A DNA stretch of 29,723 nucleotides. Source: Oscillospiraceae bacterium. GTDB taxonomy: Bacteria; Bacillota_A; Clostridia; Oscillospirales; Oscillospiraceae. This document shows, piece by piece, positions 6,798-14,087 of the stretch. Where the stretch lies: assembly GCA_021771675.1 (NCBI GenBank), contig JAETOP010000049.1, positions 1 to 29,723 on the forward strand. Direction: 5' to 3'. Numbering within the stretch: the stretch's first letter is position 1; each line of letters starts with the position of its first letter. Both the position numbers and the translations under genes were made by a program. The notes beneath the pieces are model-generated. The model had not been told where the DNA came from, searched no databases, and was given only the letters and a program-made list of their open reading frames with translations.

Positions 6798-8524
6798 AAC
6801 AAATCACTCCCTTGCTGAATGGTTTTTGTCAGGTCATACAGCCGCATTTCTCCGACGCCTTCCAGGCGCAGCCGCAGATGGTCGCACCGCCGTACCACCA
6901 CCGGTACCGTCACCGTACCCAGGGCGGTTCCCCGGAGGACGGCCATGGGGTGCCACACCGGCTCCTCGTCATACCGGAGGGAGACCTGCATCCGTGCCCC
7001 CGGGGCCAGGGACAACCGCAGGCTCAGCCGGGACAGGTATTTGCTGTCCGGAAACTCCAGGGCCAGATCCCCCGTTTCCAGCATCCAGGGTAGCTTCTGC
7101 TCCGGCTCCCCCCGGCCCAACACACCCCAGATGATTCCGGCATCATCCAGAAAGTACAGCTCGTCCCGGCAGGGGCAGAAGCACCTGGCCCGGGCAGCGT
7201 CCTCCCGGTGCCAGAGGGAGCGGAAGGTGTCATAGACGAACAGGTGGGGCCGCTCATCCGCATCCAGCATGGAAATGTAGTATTTTCCCCGGAGGGCTCC
7301 CGCCACGGCGTTGTGGTAGGCCTGCTCTCCCAGGGCCTGGGATACCTCCACCGGCAGGGCCCCGTCGTAGGCACAGACCCCGGCGGTGGATTTGTAATAC
7401 AGGGTCTCCCCCACGATGGCCAGGCTCTCCCCGCTGCCCTTCTGAACTCCCCGGCAGGAAGTGGTTTGCAGCCGGAAATTGGCGGGGTAATTGCCGTAGA
7501 TTTTGTGCAGGCAGTTCTCCCGGAAGAACAGGGGATAGCCCAGATGCGTGATAGCCCCGGTGAAGGGGCCGTCCGAGCCCAGGCTCATGATGTAGCTGTC
7601 AGTGCTGGCTCCCTGGAAGCAGCTCCAGTTCTTGAAATCCCCCAGCTTGCTGGCGTAGATTTCGTTGACAATCTGCCCCGCCCGGTTGGGGCCGTAGCGG
7701 CAGCCCCAGAGCCGGTTGCCGCACTCGATCACGTAGTCCATCACCGGCAGGCGGCGGCTGATGGTGATGGGGTTTTCCGTGGTAATCTGCTTTTCCAGCA
7801 GCCCGGGAACTACCAGGAAATCCTCCCCTGTCAGGGCAATCACCCCCTGGGAGGCCACCGCCTCCGGGGCCCCGGCAATCTCAACGCCGTCTCCTACCAG
7901 GAAGGCCTTGCCGATGCCTGGGGCGGCGAGTCTGACGTAGGTGCTCTCCACGCTGACCCACATTCCGGAGCCAGCCGACCACTGAACCAGGGCGGGAGGC
8001 TGCTGGGAGGTGTCCAGCCAGAGGCTCCTGTTCTCCGGTTCCCCCGGCTCCTCCGGCTGGATATAGGTGGGCAGCATAGGCTCCCCCAGCACGTTCACCG
8101 GGGTGAGGGTCACGGCACCGGAGGAGGTGTACGACCCCTCCAGGCTGCCGAAATCCTCCAGATTCAGGGTGTTGATGTACTTTTTGTCCGGGAAAATGAC
8201 CACATAGGCCCCCATGCTCACCAGGCGCTTGGGGCAGTCCTCCACCCGCTCCGAAAGGTTCATCTCCACACAGTAGCCGTTCATCACGAATTTGCTCCCG
8301 TCCACCCAGCACAGGCTGTCCCGGGCGATGAGTCCCTGGGGATTTTTTGGGGAGGCATATGCTCCCCGCCCGGGCCGGGTGGCGGCCAGGGGATACTGGT
8401 CGGAGGAGAAATTCTCCATGGCGGCGAATTCCCCGGCCCTCGGCCGGGTGGCGGCGTTGAAGCCGCCGAATACCGAGATGGTCTCCCGGTAGCTTGTGGG
8501 GGCCGCCAGTTTTACAAAGCGCAT
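6794..8524 (-). CDS. Tail nozzle / tail-tube protein of short-tailed phage (beta-propeller type)
   Basis: The ATG at 8524 (MRFVKLAAPTSYRETISVFGGF) follows TAGGAGGG; the product is 576 residues. It is almost wholly beta, with repeated blade-like units: LIARDSLCWVDGSKFVMNG, LVSMGAYVVIFPDKKYINT, RRLPVMDYVIECGNRLWGC, ESLAIVGETLYYKSTAGVCAYDG and RCFCPCRDELYFLDDAGIIWGV. It ends EGVGEMRLYDLTKTIQQGSDLF. A propeller-like protein of 550-800 residues directly after the head-tail adaptor is the hallmark of the T7 gp12 / P22 gp10 nozzle class in podoviruses. It would form the channel through which DNA leaves. Family assignment is by fold pattern and gene order, since sequence identity to the classic members is not evident by eye. 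Confidence 0.68.
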   Translation of the reverse strand: MRFVKLAAPTSYRETISVFGGFNAATRPRAGEFAAMENFSSDQYPLAATRPGRGAYASPKNPQGLIARDSLCWVDGSKFVMNGYCVEMNLSERVEDCPKRLVSMGAYVVIFPDKKYINTLNLEDFGSLEGSYTSSGAVTLTPVNVLGEPMLPTYIQPEEPGEPENRSLWLDTSQQPPALVQWSAGSGMWVSVESTYVRLAAPGIGKAFLVGDGVEIAGAPEAVASQGVIALTGEDFLVVPGLLEKQITTENPITISRRLPVMDYVIECGNRLWGCRYGPNRAGQIVNEIYASKLGDFKNWSCFQGASTDSYIMSLGSDGPFTGAITHLGYPLFFRENCLHKIYGNYPANFRLQTTSCRGVQKGSGESLAIVGETLYYKSTAGVCAYDGALPVEVSQALGEQAYHNAVAGALRGKYYISMLDADERPHLFVYDTFRSLWHREDAARARCFCPCRDELYFLDDAGIIWGVLGRGEPEQKLPWMLETGDLALEFPDSKYLSRLSLRLSLAPGARMQVSLRYDEEPVWHPMAVLRGTALGTVTVPVVVRRCDHLRLRLEGVGEMRLYDLTKTIQQGSDLF

Positions 8525-8534
8525 GGCATCCCTC

Positions 8535-8876
8535 CTAAAAGAAATTCCGTCTGCCCACGCCGGGGGAGGCCCGGCGCAGGGAATTGGCATACTCCTGCCA
8601 CTGTTCCGTGAACAGGCTCATGGCGTTGTTGTATTTCAGATACTCCTGGTTGCTGTAGTCGATCTGGGCCTCCAGGTAGCGAAAATACAGGGTATCCTCC
8701 GGCACGCTCAGCACCGACTCCGGTTCCAGGGGCGTGTTCTCCCCCTCCAGGCCGCACCGGCGGCGCAGCTGGGCGGCCATCTTCTCCACCTGGCCCAGCC
8801 AGAGGAGCTTGTCCTCCAGGGAGTACAGGTTGTGTTTTTTCTCGTCCACCCACCCGATGGCTTCCATTGCCGTCAT
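8535..8876 (-). CDS. Head-tail adaptor (connector/gatekeeper) protein
   Basis: This 113-residue, mainly helical protein starts at ATG 8876 with AAGGA 7 bases upstream. The C-terminal half holds LYFRYLEAQIDYSNQEYLKYNNAMSLFTEQWQEYANSLRR. A tyrosine-rich helix pair of this kind (LYxxYLxAxID...YN) recurs in adaptor proteins that dock on the portal in podoviruses and siphoviruses (T7 gp11 / P22 gp4 role). Length (100-200 residues) and position between capsid and nozzle genes fit. It would join portal to nozzle. Assignment rests on order and helix pattern and is moderately sure. Confidence 0.62.
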   Translation of the reverse strand: MTAMEAIGWVDEKKHNLYSLEDKLLWLGQVEKMAAQLRRRCGLEGENTPLEPESVLSVPEDTLYFRYLEAQIDYSNQEYLKYNNAMSLFTEQWQEYANSLRRASPGVGRRNFF

Positions 8877-8879
8877 GGC

Positions 8880-9107
8880 TCAGTCCTTCTTTTCCAGCTG
8901 CTCCAGGGGCCGGGCGGCCATGTCCTCAAATTCCAGGGCCTGGGCCAGCATCTTCTCCTGGCGCTGCAATACCTTCACCACATACCAGGGCAGCTCCACC
9001 TCCACGCCACGGGCGATCTGCCAGGTGTGGCCGTTGACGCCAACGAACACGTCCTCCTTGTCATTGCGGGTCAGAGGAATCTTGATTTTTACCAGCTTGT
9101 TTTCCAT
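8880..9107 (-). CDS. Small conserved phage protein between capsid and adaptor
   Basis: This 75-residue protein starts at ATG 9107 after AAAAGGAG. The sequence KIKIPLTRNDKEDVFVGVNGHTW, then QIARGVEVELPWYVVKVLQ, then a charged helix QEKMLAQALEFEDMAARPLEQLEKK, is a recurrent small protein beside N4-gp56-type capsid genes in Clostridia phages. The plan is one small beta domain and a C-terminal helix. It could be a capsid decoration or head-completion factor; nothing in the sequence decides this. Confidence 0.6.
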   Translation of the reverse strand: MENKLVKIKIPLTRNDKEDVFVGVNGHTWQIARGVEVELPWYVVKVLQRQEKMLAQALEFEDMAARPLEQLEKKD

Positions 9108-9145
9108 GTGATTTTCTCCTTTTCGTGATTTTTGAATTTTTTGGG

Positions 9146-9170
9146 GTAGGGGAGGCTATTAGCCTCCCGC
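9146..9170. repeat. GGGAGGC...GCCTCCC palindromic repeat
   Basis: A 25-base hairpin unit, GTAGGGGAGGC-TATTA-GCCTCCCGC in outline, lies in the 130-base gap between the capsid gene and the small protein gene. The same unit, with variable loop, recurs at 10285, 10322, 15979, 16101, 21697 and 21858. The rest of this gap shows no gene. Confidence 0.8.
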
Positions 9171-9236
9171 CCCTCTTGCGCCGCAGCGCATATCGAACCC
9201 GTAGGGTCTATCGAGTGCGGAGCACCTTCATTAACC

Positions 9237-10247
9237 TCAGTTCATCTTGGCGGTGGGGGAGAAGGCGCTGCAGCACTCCACCCGGTACAGATAGGCCTGC
9301 TGCAAAATCTCCGCAGTCTGCATGGCCTTCCAGCCCACGGTGCTGCGCTGGTTCAGGGGGTCGGCGGTACCGGCAGAGCCCAGCTGCTTGATGATGGTCT
9401 GAAGGCCCCCGCCGGTGACCTCGGTGACGCCGTAGGCCCCATTGGCGATGAACAGGCACCCAAATACCGCCAGGCCGTCAGGACAGTCGTTGTCCGTGCC
9501 GGTGTACACCGCCGCCTCGGAGGTCTCCACGAAGCGGACGCCGGCAATCCGGCCGATCTCTCCTTCGAACTGGTTCTCGGGCTTGCAATACTGGTGCATC
9601 TGCTCCCAGCGGGGGTCGGACATGATGTCGTAGGCCACATAGGGGTGGAGGATGCACACATAGTCCCCGCCGAACTTGGGGGCGTTGCTGGCCTTGAGCA
9701 TGGCCGCCACCTTCTTCACCACGTCTACGGTGAGCACGCAGGTCTTGTCCAGGCCGGAGCGGTCGGTGACGGCAGTGACCGTGCCGTTGGCCGCCACCTT
9801 GGGACAGTAGTACACGTTGGTGCCGGACTGCAGGACATTGCGGGTGATGGTGTCCAGGGTCAGTCCCGCCTGATGGCCCACCGCCCGGGTGGCCTCCAAA
9901 ACGTTATTGTCGATGGCGGTCAGGTCCAGCACGTCGGACAGGCACACATAGTCGCCGTACTGACGCACCTCCGCCTCCACGGCGGCGGCGGTCATCTTCC
10001 GGCCGTCGGGGGTCACGCCCTCGGTGAGGGGCTGGGTGGCCTTGGGCAGGGCGGCGTAGCGGCGGAACTGGATGCGCTTGCCCCCGTTCTTGGGGATGGG
10101 CCGCTTCTGGCCGAACTGCATGTGAATCAGATTGGGGCTGGCCTCCTCCAGCAGCGCCCGGTCATAAAAGGTCTTGTTCTCCACGGAAAGCCCGGCGTCC
10201 GTGGTCACGTTCACGTTCTGTGCGAAATACTGCAAATTCATTTCCAT
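9237..10247 (-). CDS. Major capsid protein, N4-gp56 family
   Basis: This 336-residue protein starts at ATG 10247 after AGGAG. The core carries the recognisable family signature: LIHMQFGQKRPIPKNGGKRI, RRYAALPKATQPLTEGVTPDG, VRQYGDYVCLSDVLDLTAIDNN and VGHQAGLTLDTITRNVL. It then continues through VCILHPYVAYDIMSDPRWEQ and the C-terminal GLQTIIKQLGSAG...LNQRSTVGWKAM, a HK97-like shell fold. The N-terminus MEMNLQYFA resembles the LQ-x-FA cut site of Prp proteases, so the first nine residues may be removed during maturation. The scaffold and a Prp-type protease are encoded just upstream. Assignment to this capsid family is strong. Confidence 0.92.
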   Translation of the reverse strand: MEMNLQYFAQNVNVTTDAGLSVENKTFYDRALLEEASPNLIHMQFGQKRPIPKNGGKRIQFRRYAALPKATQPLTEGVTPDGRKMTAAAVEAEVRQYGDYVCLSDVLDLTAIDNNVLEATRAVGHQAGLTLDTITRNVLQSGTNVYYCPKVAANGTVTAVTDRSGLDKTCVLTVDVVKKVAAMLKASNAPKFGGDYVCILHPYVAYDIMSDPRWEQMHQYCKPENQFEGEIGRIAGVRFVETSEAAVYTGTDNDCPDGLAVFGCLFIANGAYGVTEVTGGGLQTIIKQLGSAGTADPLNQRSTVGWKAMQTAEILQQAYLYRVECCSAFSPTAKMN

Positions 10248-10284
10248 ACTGTTTTCTCCTTTTTAATTGTTGTAGATTTTTTCT

Positions 10285-10348
10285 GTGGGGAGGCAACCTG
10301 CCTCCCGTTTTCCCGCATCCAGTAGGGGAGGCAATTTTGCCTCCCGCC
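10285..10348. repeat. Two adjacent GGGAGGC/GCCTCCC palindromes upstream of the capsid gene
   Basis: Two hairpin units stand side by side, 10285-10307 (loop AACCT) and 10322-10348 (loop AATTTT). They open the roughly 700-base gene-free gap between scaffold and capsid genes and match the unit at 9146-9170. The capsid ribosome site (AGGAG) lies to their left, so the hairpins fall in the leader of the capsid message. Confidence 0.8.
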
Positions 10349-10349
10349 A

Positions 10350-10500
10350 GGTAAAGCGCCTGAGCGTTCCGTTGAGCGGTAAAGCATGACGGCTTTTGAG
10401 GAAGGCCCCTCTGTGTAAGGAGGGCTGTCAGCGAAGCTGATTGGGGGACTGTACAGCAGGCACTTGGATCCTCTTAATGTCCAATGTGGAAAGGTATTCC
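10350..10500. repeat. Dispersed composite repeat, copy between scaffold and capsid genes
   Basis: The stretch reads CCTGAGCGTTCCGTTGAGCGG...GGCTTTTGAGGAAGGCCCC...GCTGTCAGCGAAGCTGA...GGGGGACTG in pieces and continues with ACTGTACAGCAGGCAC and GTCCAATGTGGA. The last parts are also found, inverted, at 5870-5935, so the unit is longer than its core. Short open frames across it are repeat-derived, not genes. From 10585 to 10771 I see no gene and no further named signal. Confidence 0.65.
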
Positions 10501-10554
10501 CCAATGGTTTGGGTTTCAGCGGCGCTGAAGTTCACCCCTGCCCCTGCCGGGGGC

Positions 10555-10584
10555 CTTCCTTTCTTGTTTCGGCAAGAAAGGAAG
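10555..10584. repeat. Perfect 12-bp inverted repeat (hairpin)
   Basis: CTTCCTTTCTTG at 10555-10566 pairs exactly with CAAGAAAGGAAG at 10573-10584 around a 6-base loop TTTCGG. It has no flanking T-run, so it is not a classic intrinsic terminator. It could be part of the dispersed repeat or an RNA-stability hairpin between scaffold and capsid genes. Confidence 0.7.
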
Positions 10585-10771
10585 CAAAGAAGCCAACTTA
10601 AGGGGCGCTGAGTGTCGTGCTCCCGCACGCCAAAGCCGATGAACTATGGTATGATTGCCACTGGCAATCATTGAAATTCTAATTTGCTGCGCAGAGCACC
10701 ACCCCCTTAAGAATCCTCTGGCCGCACTTGGGAAGAGAGAGGAAGCTTTCGAATTTGGTTTGACGTAAAAT

Positions 10772-10950
10772 CGTCACCGGGCGGGTTAGGGCAAAAACGA
10801 CTTCCTCCCAGCCTCGTGCGAAATTGTCTGCGGGCCCTGCCGCCTCAATGCTCAGTTAGTTCCTCAACCGCAAAAACGTCACCGGGCGGGTTAGGGCAAA
10901 AACGATTTCCTCCCAGCCTTGTGCGAAATTGTCTGCGGCGACTCGCCGCC
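10772..10950. repeat. Tandem 62-bp direct repeat ending at the scaffold stop codon
   Basis: Two 62-base copies, 10772-10833 and 10877-10938, differ at only about two positions. Both start CGTCACCGGGCGGGTTAGGG and end GTGCGAAATTGTCTGCGG. The second runs on as CGACTCGCCGCC to the scaffold stop codon at 10951, forming a GCGGCGA/TCGCCGC hairpin just after that stop on the coding strand. Related single copies lie at 16206-16286 and 21587-21690. Confidence 0.85.
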
Positions 10951-11499
10951 TCAGCCAAAGCTCACCCGTTCCCCCCTTTCCACCATCCGACAGACCTTGG
11001 CGTAGTCCTGCCGGGACAGGTGTGTGACGTTCCGGCCCACCAGGACTGCTCCGCCGCCCCCCAGGCCGTTCTCCCCGGGCCGGCCTCCGGTGCCCAGGGA
11101 AGCGGCAATTCCCGCCTCTACCCGCCGGGCGGCGTACTCCATGGCCGCCGGGAGAATCTGGCCCGCATGGAGGGCCTGGTAGGCGCTGCCCATGTCCACC
11201 CCGGCCAGCAGCATCCCGGCAAACCGGCTGTCCTCCAGCTCCCGCCGGATGTCGAAGTCGGGGAACAGCTGCTTCAGCTCCTCCGCCTGCTCCAACAGCC
11301 CAGAGTAGATTCGCTCCACCTGCTGCCAGTGCTCCCGGGTCAGGGAATTCTCCCGCTGCTCCGGCTGGGTCTGAACCTCATCCGCCTGCTGCTCCACCAG
11401 GCCGTCAGTCCCCTCCGCCGGAGCGGCCTCTCCGCCCCCCGCTTCCGCTGCGCCCTCCGCAGTCCCCTCCGCAAAGCGCTGTAACCACATTTTCTCCAT
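10951..11499 (-). CDS. Phage capsid scaffold protein with probable Prp cut site
   Basis: The ATG at 11499 follows AGGAGGAGG; the product is 182 residues. It begins MEKMWLQRFAEG, then an Ala/Gly/Glu-rich low-complexity stretch (about 10-50), then helices TREHWQQVERIYSGLLEQAEELKQLFPDFDIRRELED and SAYQALHAGQILPAAMEYAARRVEAGIAASL. The C-terminus is Gly-rich and then basic (LSRQDYAKVCRMVERGERVSFG). A short, charged, helical protein between portal/protease and capsid genes is the usual phage scaffold. LQRFA followed by EG resembles the LQ-x-FA site cut by Prp enzymes. Both the helical body and the cut site fit a scaffold that is processed during assembly. Confidence 0.78.
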   Translation of the reverse strand: MEKMWLQRFAEGTAEGAAEAGGGEAAPAEGTDGLVEQQADEVQTQPEQRENSLTREHWQQVERIYSGLLEQAEELKQLFPDFDIRRELEDSRFAGMLLAGVDMGSAYQALHAGQILPAAMEYAARRVEAGIAASLGTGGRPGENGLGGGGAVLVGRNVTHLSRQDYAKVCRMVERGERVSFG

Positions 11500-11536
11500 A
11501 TTTTCCTCCTCCTGTAAAATATATTTGACTCTCACC

Positions 11537-11729
11537 GTAGGGCGGGGTCATGCCCCCGCCGCTTGGTAATGGTTTTTGTGTACCCCGTTGAATGGAACCA
11601 GGTAACGGTTTTTGAGCAAAGGCTCCCGAAGTGTAAGGGGAGCCTTTGGGGTGCTCCCGCACCAGTGCGGCCAACGAGGAATGGCATAAAGCCACAACCT
11701 GGCGGGCAGCTAATAGCTGCCCCTACGGG
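11537..11729. repeat. Dispersed repeat bracketed by palindromes, between Prp and scaffold genes
   Basis: The block opens with a hairpin GGCGGGG-TCAT-GCCCCCGCC (11537-11562) and closes with GGCGGGCAGC-TAAT-AGCTGCCCC (11701-11727). Inside are GTTGAATGGAACCAGG, AAAGGCTCCC and AAGGGGAGCCTTT, matching the cores near 5743 and 21730. No gene is visible from 11500 to 11765. Confidence 0.7.
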
Positions 11730-11765
11730 TGCAGGGGAAACCCTGTCATCCTCCTAATTTCTAAT

Positions 11766-12107
11766 TCACAGCCGCAGTGTCTCCCTCAGTCCCACGTTTT
11801 CCGGGAAGCTCTGGGCCAGCTCGGCGATGCCGTTCTGCACCGTCCAGAATACCATGGCCCCCTCCCGGGCATAGGGCTTCTTGGGCACGGCGATTACCTC
11901 CGCACCCCCCTCGTAAAGCTCCACCCTGGGTACCCGCCGGAGCATCCCCTGCTCGTACAGCCGCTCCACCGCCCGGCCCAGGGTGCAGGCCAGGGCGCTG
12001 ACTCCGGCGCACACCAAATCCTGTCCCTTGGGACCTGCCCCGGCGTGGCCGGAGAGCACCATGTGCAGGCTGCCCTCTCCACCCCGGTAAAATTTTGCCT
12101 CAACCAT
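11766..12107 (-). CDS. Prp-family cysteine protease (ribosomal-processing protease homologue), probable prohead protease
   Basis: This 113-residue protein starts at ATG 12107 after a GGAGG-type site. It has the full Prp (YsxB/DUF464) signature: SGHAGAG around His21, then KGQDLVCAGVSALACTL around Cys33. In the family these are the catalytic His and Cys, spaced 12 residues apart as here; length is typical. The C-terminal half is a strand-helix with GAMVFWTVQNGIAELAQSFP. In Firmicutes the host enzyme removes a nine-residue N-terminal extension from ribosomal protein L27 after an LQ-x-FA motif. In Staphylococcus phage 80alpha it also trims capsid and scaffold. Here the gene lies between portal and scaffold, and scaffold and capsid both carry such a motif. 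A prohead protease role is therefore strongly inferred. Confidence 0.88.
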   Translation of the reverse strand: MVEAKFYRGGEGSLHMVLSGHAGAGPKGQDLVCAGVSALACTLGRAVERLYEQGMLRRVPRVELYEGGAEVIAVPKKPYAREGAMVFWTVQNGIAELAQSFPENVGLRETLRL

Positions 12108-12283
12108 TCCCGTTCCTCCTTTTCACGTGCAAAGCACATTTCATCCACCGTGTCAAAAAAGCCTCGCAGAGTTCGCCGCTGCGGCGAATAAAATTGAATC
12201 ATTTTCGGCCAGGGCATGTACCTGGACGAAAATACATCTCAGGCTGCGTGTGCGAGTTGTGCGCTAAGCAGACTGCAACCCTT

Positions 12284-12316
12284 TTGTCAAAAAGCCCCAA
12301 AGGGGATTTTTGACAG
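12284..12316 (-). terminator. Hairpin just after the portal gene
   Basis: On the coding strand, starting 2 bases past the portal stop, TGTCAAAAATCCCC pairs with GGGGCTTTTTGACA around TTT, a long stem with one mismatch. T-runs lie inside the stem rather than after it, so it may be a weak or bidirectional terminator, or an RNA processing hairpin separating portal from protease. The remaining 12108-12283 shows no gene. Confidence 0.6.
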
Positions 12317-12317
12317 T

Positions 12318-14087
12318 TTACACCGGTGACGTGGACTCCGCCACCCGCTGCCGGGCCTTCCGGGCGGCATAGTGCTCCTGCTTCTGCTTGGGAAGGGCCG
12401 CCTTTTTCTGATCGGGCTGCCGCTCTTCCCTCTCCTCCGGCTGCTCCTGTTCCAGGGCCGCTAAGGCCTGCCGGTACTGCTGGCCGTTCTGGGCGATTTG
12501 CTGCATCACCATCTCCTTCCGGTCAAAGTCCATCATGTCCATGCAGATCAGGGCCTGCTGGGCGTTCCGGGGGTCGAAGAACCCGGCGGAGTAGAATTGC
12601 AGGGCCATCTCGTTCTGGCTCATCCGGGAATAGGCGCTCTGCTTCTGGGCGGACACGCTGATGTCGAACAGGGGTACCCGGCTGCCCAGAGCTACCCCCA
12701 TCTGGCTGCCCTGATCCTGGGGGAGCAGTCCGGCATTGGAATACTGGATGAACTCCTGGGTGCCCTGCTCCCCCATAATCCGGAAGCACCGGGGCAGGGT
12801 GTAGAACTGGCGAATCAGCTCGATGATCATTAGGCACACCTTCCGGAAGGCCCGGTAGGCCGCCTTGTTGCTGTCCCGGCTGAGCTTGCTTCCCGCCTCC
12901 TGCATGGCGGCGATGGCGGAGGCGGCGGTGACGCCGCTGGAGGTGCCGCCGGTGGAAATGTCCCGGTTGCCGGTGACCTCCTTGAGCTCGTCCACCTTCT
13001 GGTTCAGCACCGAAAGGTACACCTCGCTGAGCCCGGTGCTCTGGATGGGCAGGATGCTGTCCTGGCCCAGCCCGCCTTCCACGTGGACAAAGTCCCTTGT
13101 CAGGTCGCCGTACTCCTCCTCGTTGACGCTGCCGTCGCTGCGGATGAAGTGCCGGGGCCGGGCGTTGACCAGCAGGTTCATGAGGATGGCCTGGTTGCCC
13201 CGGTCGATGTACTCCTGGGCGCTTTTGGCCACATCGATGTAGCCGAAGCCGCAGGGGGTGCCCGCCGTGCGAAACAGGGGGTCAAAGACGAAGGGATACA
13301 GCCCATGGTCATACCATCCCCGCTGGGCGTATTCAGGCTCATTCTCCGTGGCGAAGAGCACCTGGTCGCCCACATATTTGCAGTAGTGGAGCACCGTCCG
13401 CCCTCCAACCCGGCGCTTGTAGTACCAGTCCACCACGGCGGACTTGTCGGTGGTGTCCACCCGGTCGTCATAGAGGTATTTGCTGCCCACCTCCTCAGAG
13501 GGCGGCCCGGCGAATTTCAGGCCGGGGTACTGCTCAGAGAGCGCCTCGTTGCTCTGAAGCTCCACGTGGAAGACGTTGGCGGAGCGCTGGATGTCCGTGA
13601 TGCCGCTCTCCCAGAAGAGGTTCAGAATGTCCACCTTCCGCACGGCCACGTCCCCCAACCCGCCGCAGGCGCTGGCATCCCAGAACACGCCGTAGATGCC
13701 GGTGCCGGCCTTGAGCTTGTAGTCATTCACCTCATCGTATACCTGCTCAAATTCCCCCTGCTCCAAAATCACGGGGAGGATGGCGCTTAGCAGCTTGGCC
13801 TCCGCCCGATCCCCCTGCTCCCTGGGCAGTACGTTGGGGCTGGGAAAATTGTCCATCACATCGGCGTGCTTGTTGGCGATGGCGTTGAACAGCCAAGCGG
13901 ATGCGGGCTCCACCTGGCTTTTTCCATGGCCCCGCATACATTCCCAGTGGCGCAGCTTGTACCACTGCTCGTTGTCCACCACCCGGCGCTCCAGATTGGC
14001 CTTGCCCTCCTTGTAGCGGTTCAGGATCGCCTGGGCCCGCCGGACCTCCGCCGCACCCACCACCGGTTCCAGTTTTTCTTTATTCAT
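12318..14087 (-). CDS. Phage portal protein (podovirus type)
   Basis: This 589-residue protein starts at ATG 14087, overlapping the terminase stop by 8 bases, with GGAG upstream. The N-terminal part has ILNRYKEGKANLERRVVDNEQWYKLRHW and SAWLFNAIANKHADVMDNFPSPNVLPRE, followed by a stem/wing region. The central NGNRDISTGGTSSGVTAASAIAAMQEAGSKLSRD-type stretch (TGNRDISTGGTSSGVTAASA) marks portals of this class. The C-terminal 70 residues are Gln/Glu/Lys-rich, like a barrel/coil tail. The portal forms the ring at one vertex through which the terminase packs DNA and onto which the adaptor docks. Position between large terminase and protease/scaffold/capsid genes is the standard order. Confidence 0.88.
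   Translation of the reverse strand: MNKEKLEPVVGAAEVRRAQAILNRYKEGKANLERRVVDNEQWYKLRHWECMRGHGKSQVEPASAWLFNAIANKHADVMDNFPSPNVLPREQGDRAEAKLLSAILPVILEQGEFEQVYDEVNDYKLKAGTGIYGVFWDASACGGLGDVAVRKVDILNLFWESGITDIQRSANVFHVELQSNEALSEQYPGLKFAGPPSEEVGSKYLYDDRVDTTDKSAVVDWYYKRRVGGRTVLHYCKYVGDQVLFATENEPEYAQRGWYDHGLYPFVFDPLFRTAGTPCGFGYIDVAKSAQEYIDRGNQAILMNLLVNARPRHFIRSDGSVNEEEYGDLTRDFVHVEGGLGQDSILPIQSTGLSEVYLSVLNQKVDELKEVTGNRDISTGGTSSGVTAASAIAAMQEAGSKLSRDSNKAAYRAFRKVCLMIIELIRQFYTLPRCFRIMGEQGTQEFIQYSNAGLLPQDQGSQMGVALGSRVPLFDISVSAQKQSAYSRMSQNEMALQFYSAGFFDPRNAQQALICMDMMDFDRKEMVMQQIAQNGQQYRQALAALEQEQPEEREERQPDQKKAALPKQKQEHYAARKARQRVAESTSPV

Noticed and set aside
7208..8611. 467-residue plus-strand frame
   Set aside because: It is the antisense shadow of the nozzle gene, with no ribosome site and no family pattern.
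10350..10950. CRISPR array
   Set aside because: There are only two near-identical 62-base copies and scattered palindromes; no regular repeat-spacer pattern and no cas gene.
11894..12217. 107-residue minus-strand frame starting in the gap before Prp
   Set aside because: It mostly overlaps Prp in another frame, has Trp/Arg/Pro/Gly-rich shadow composition in that part, and lacks a ribosome site.
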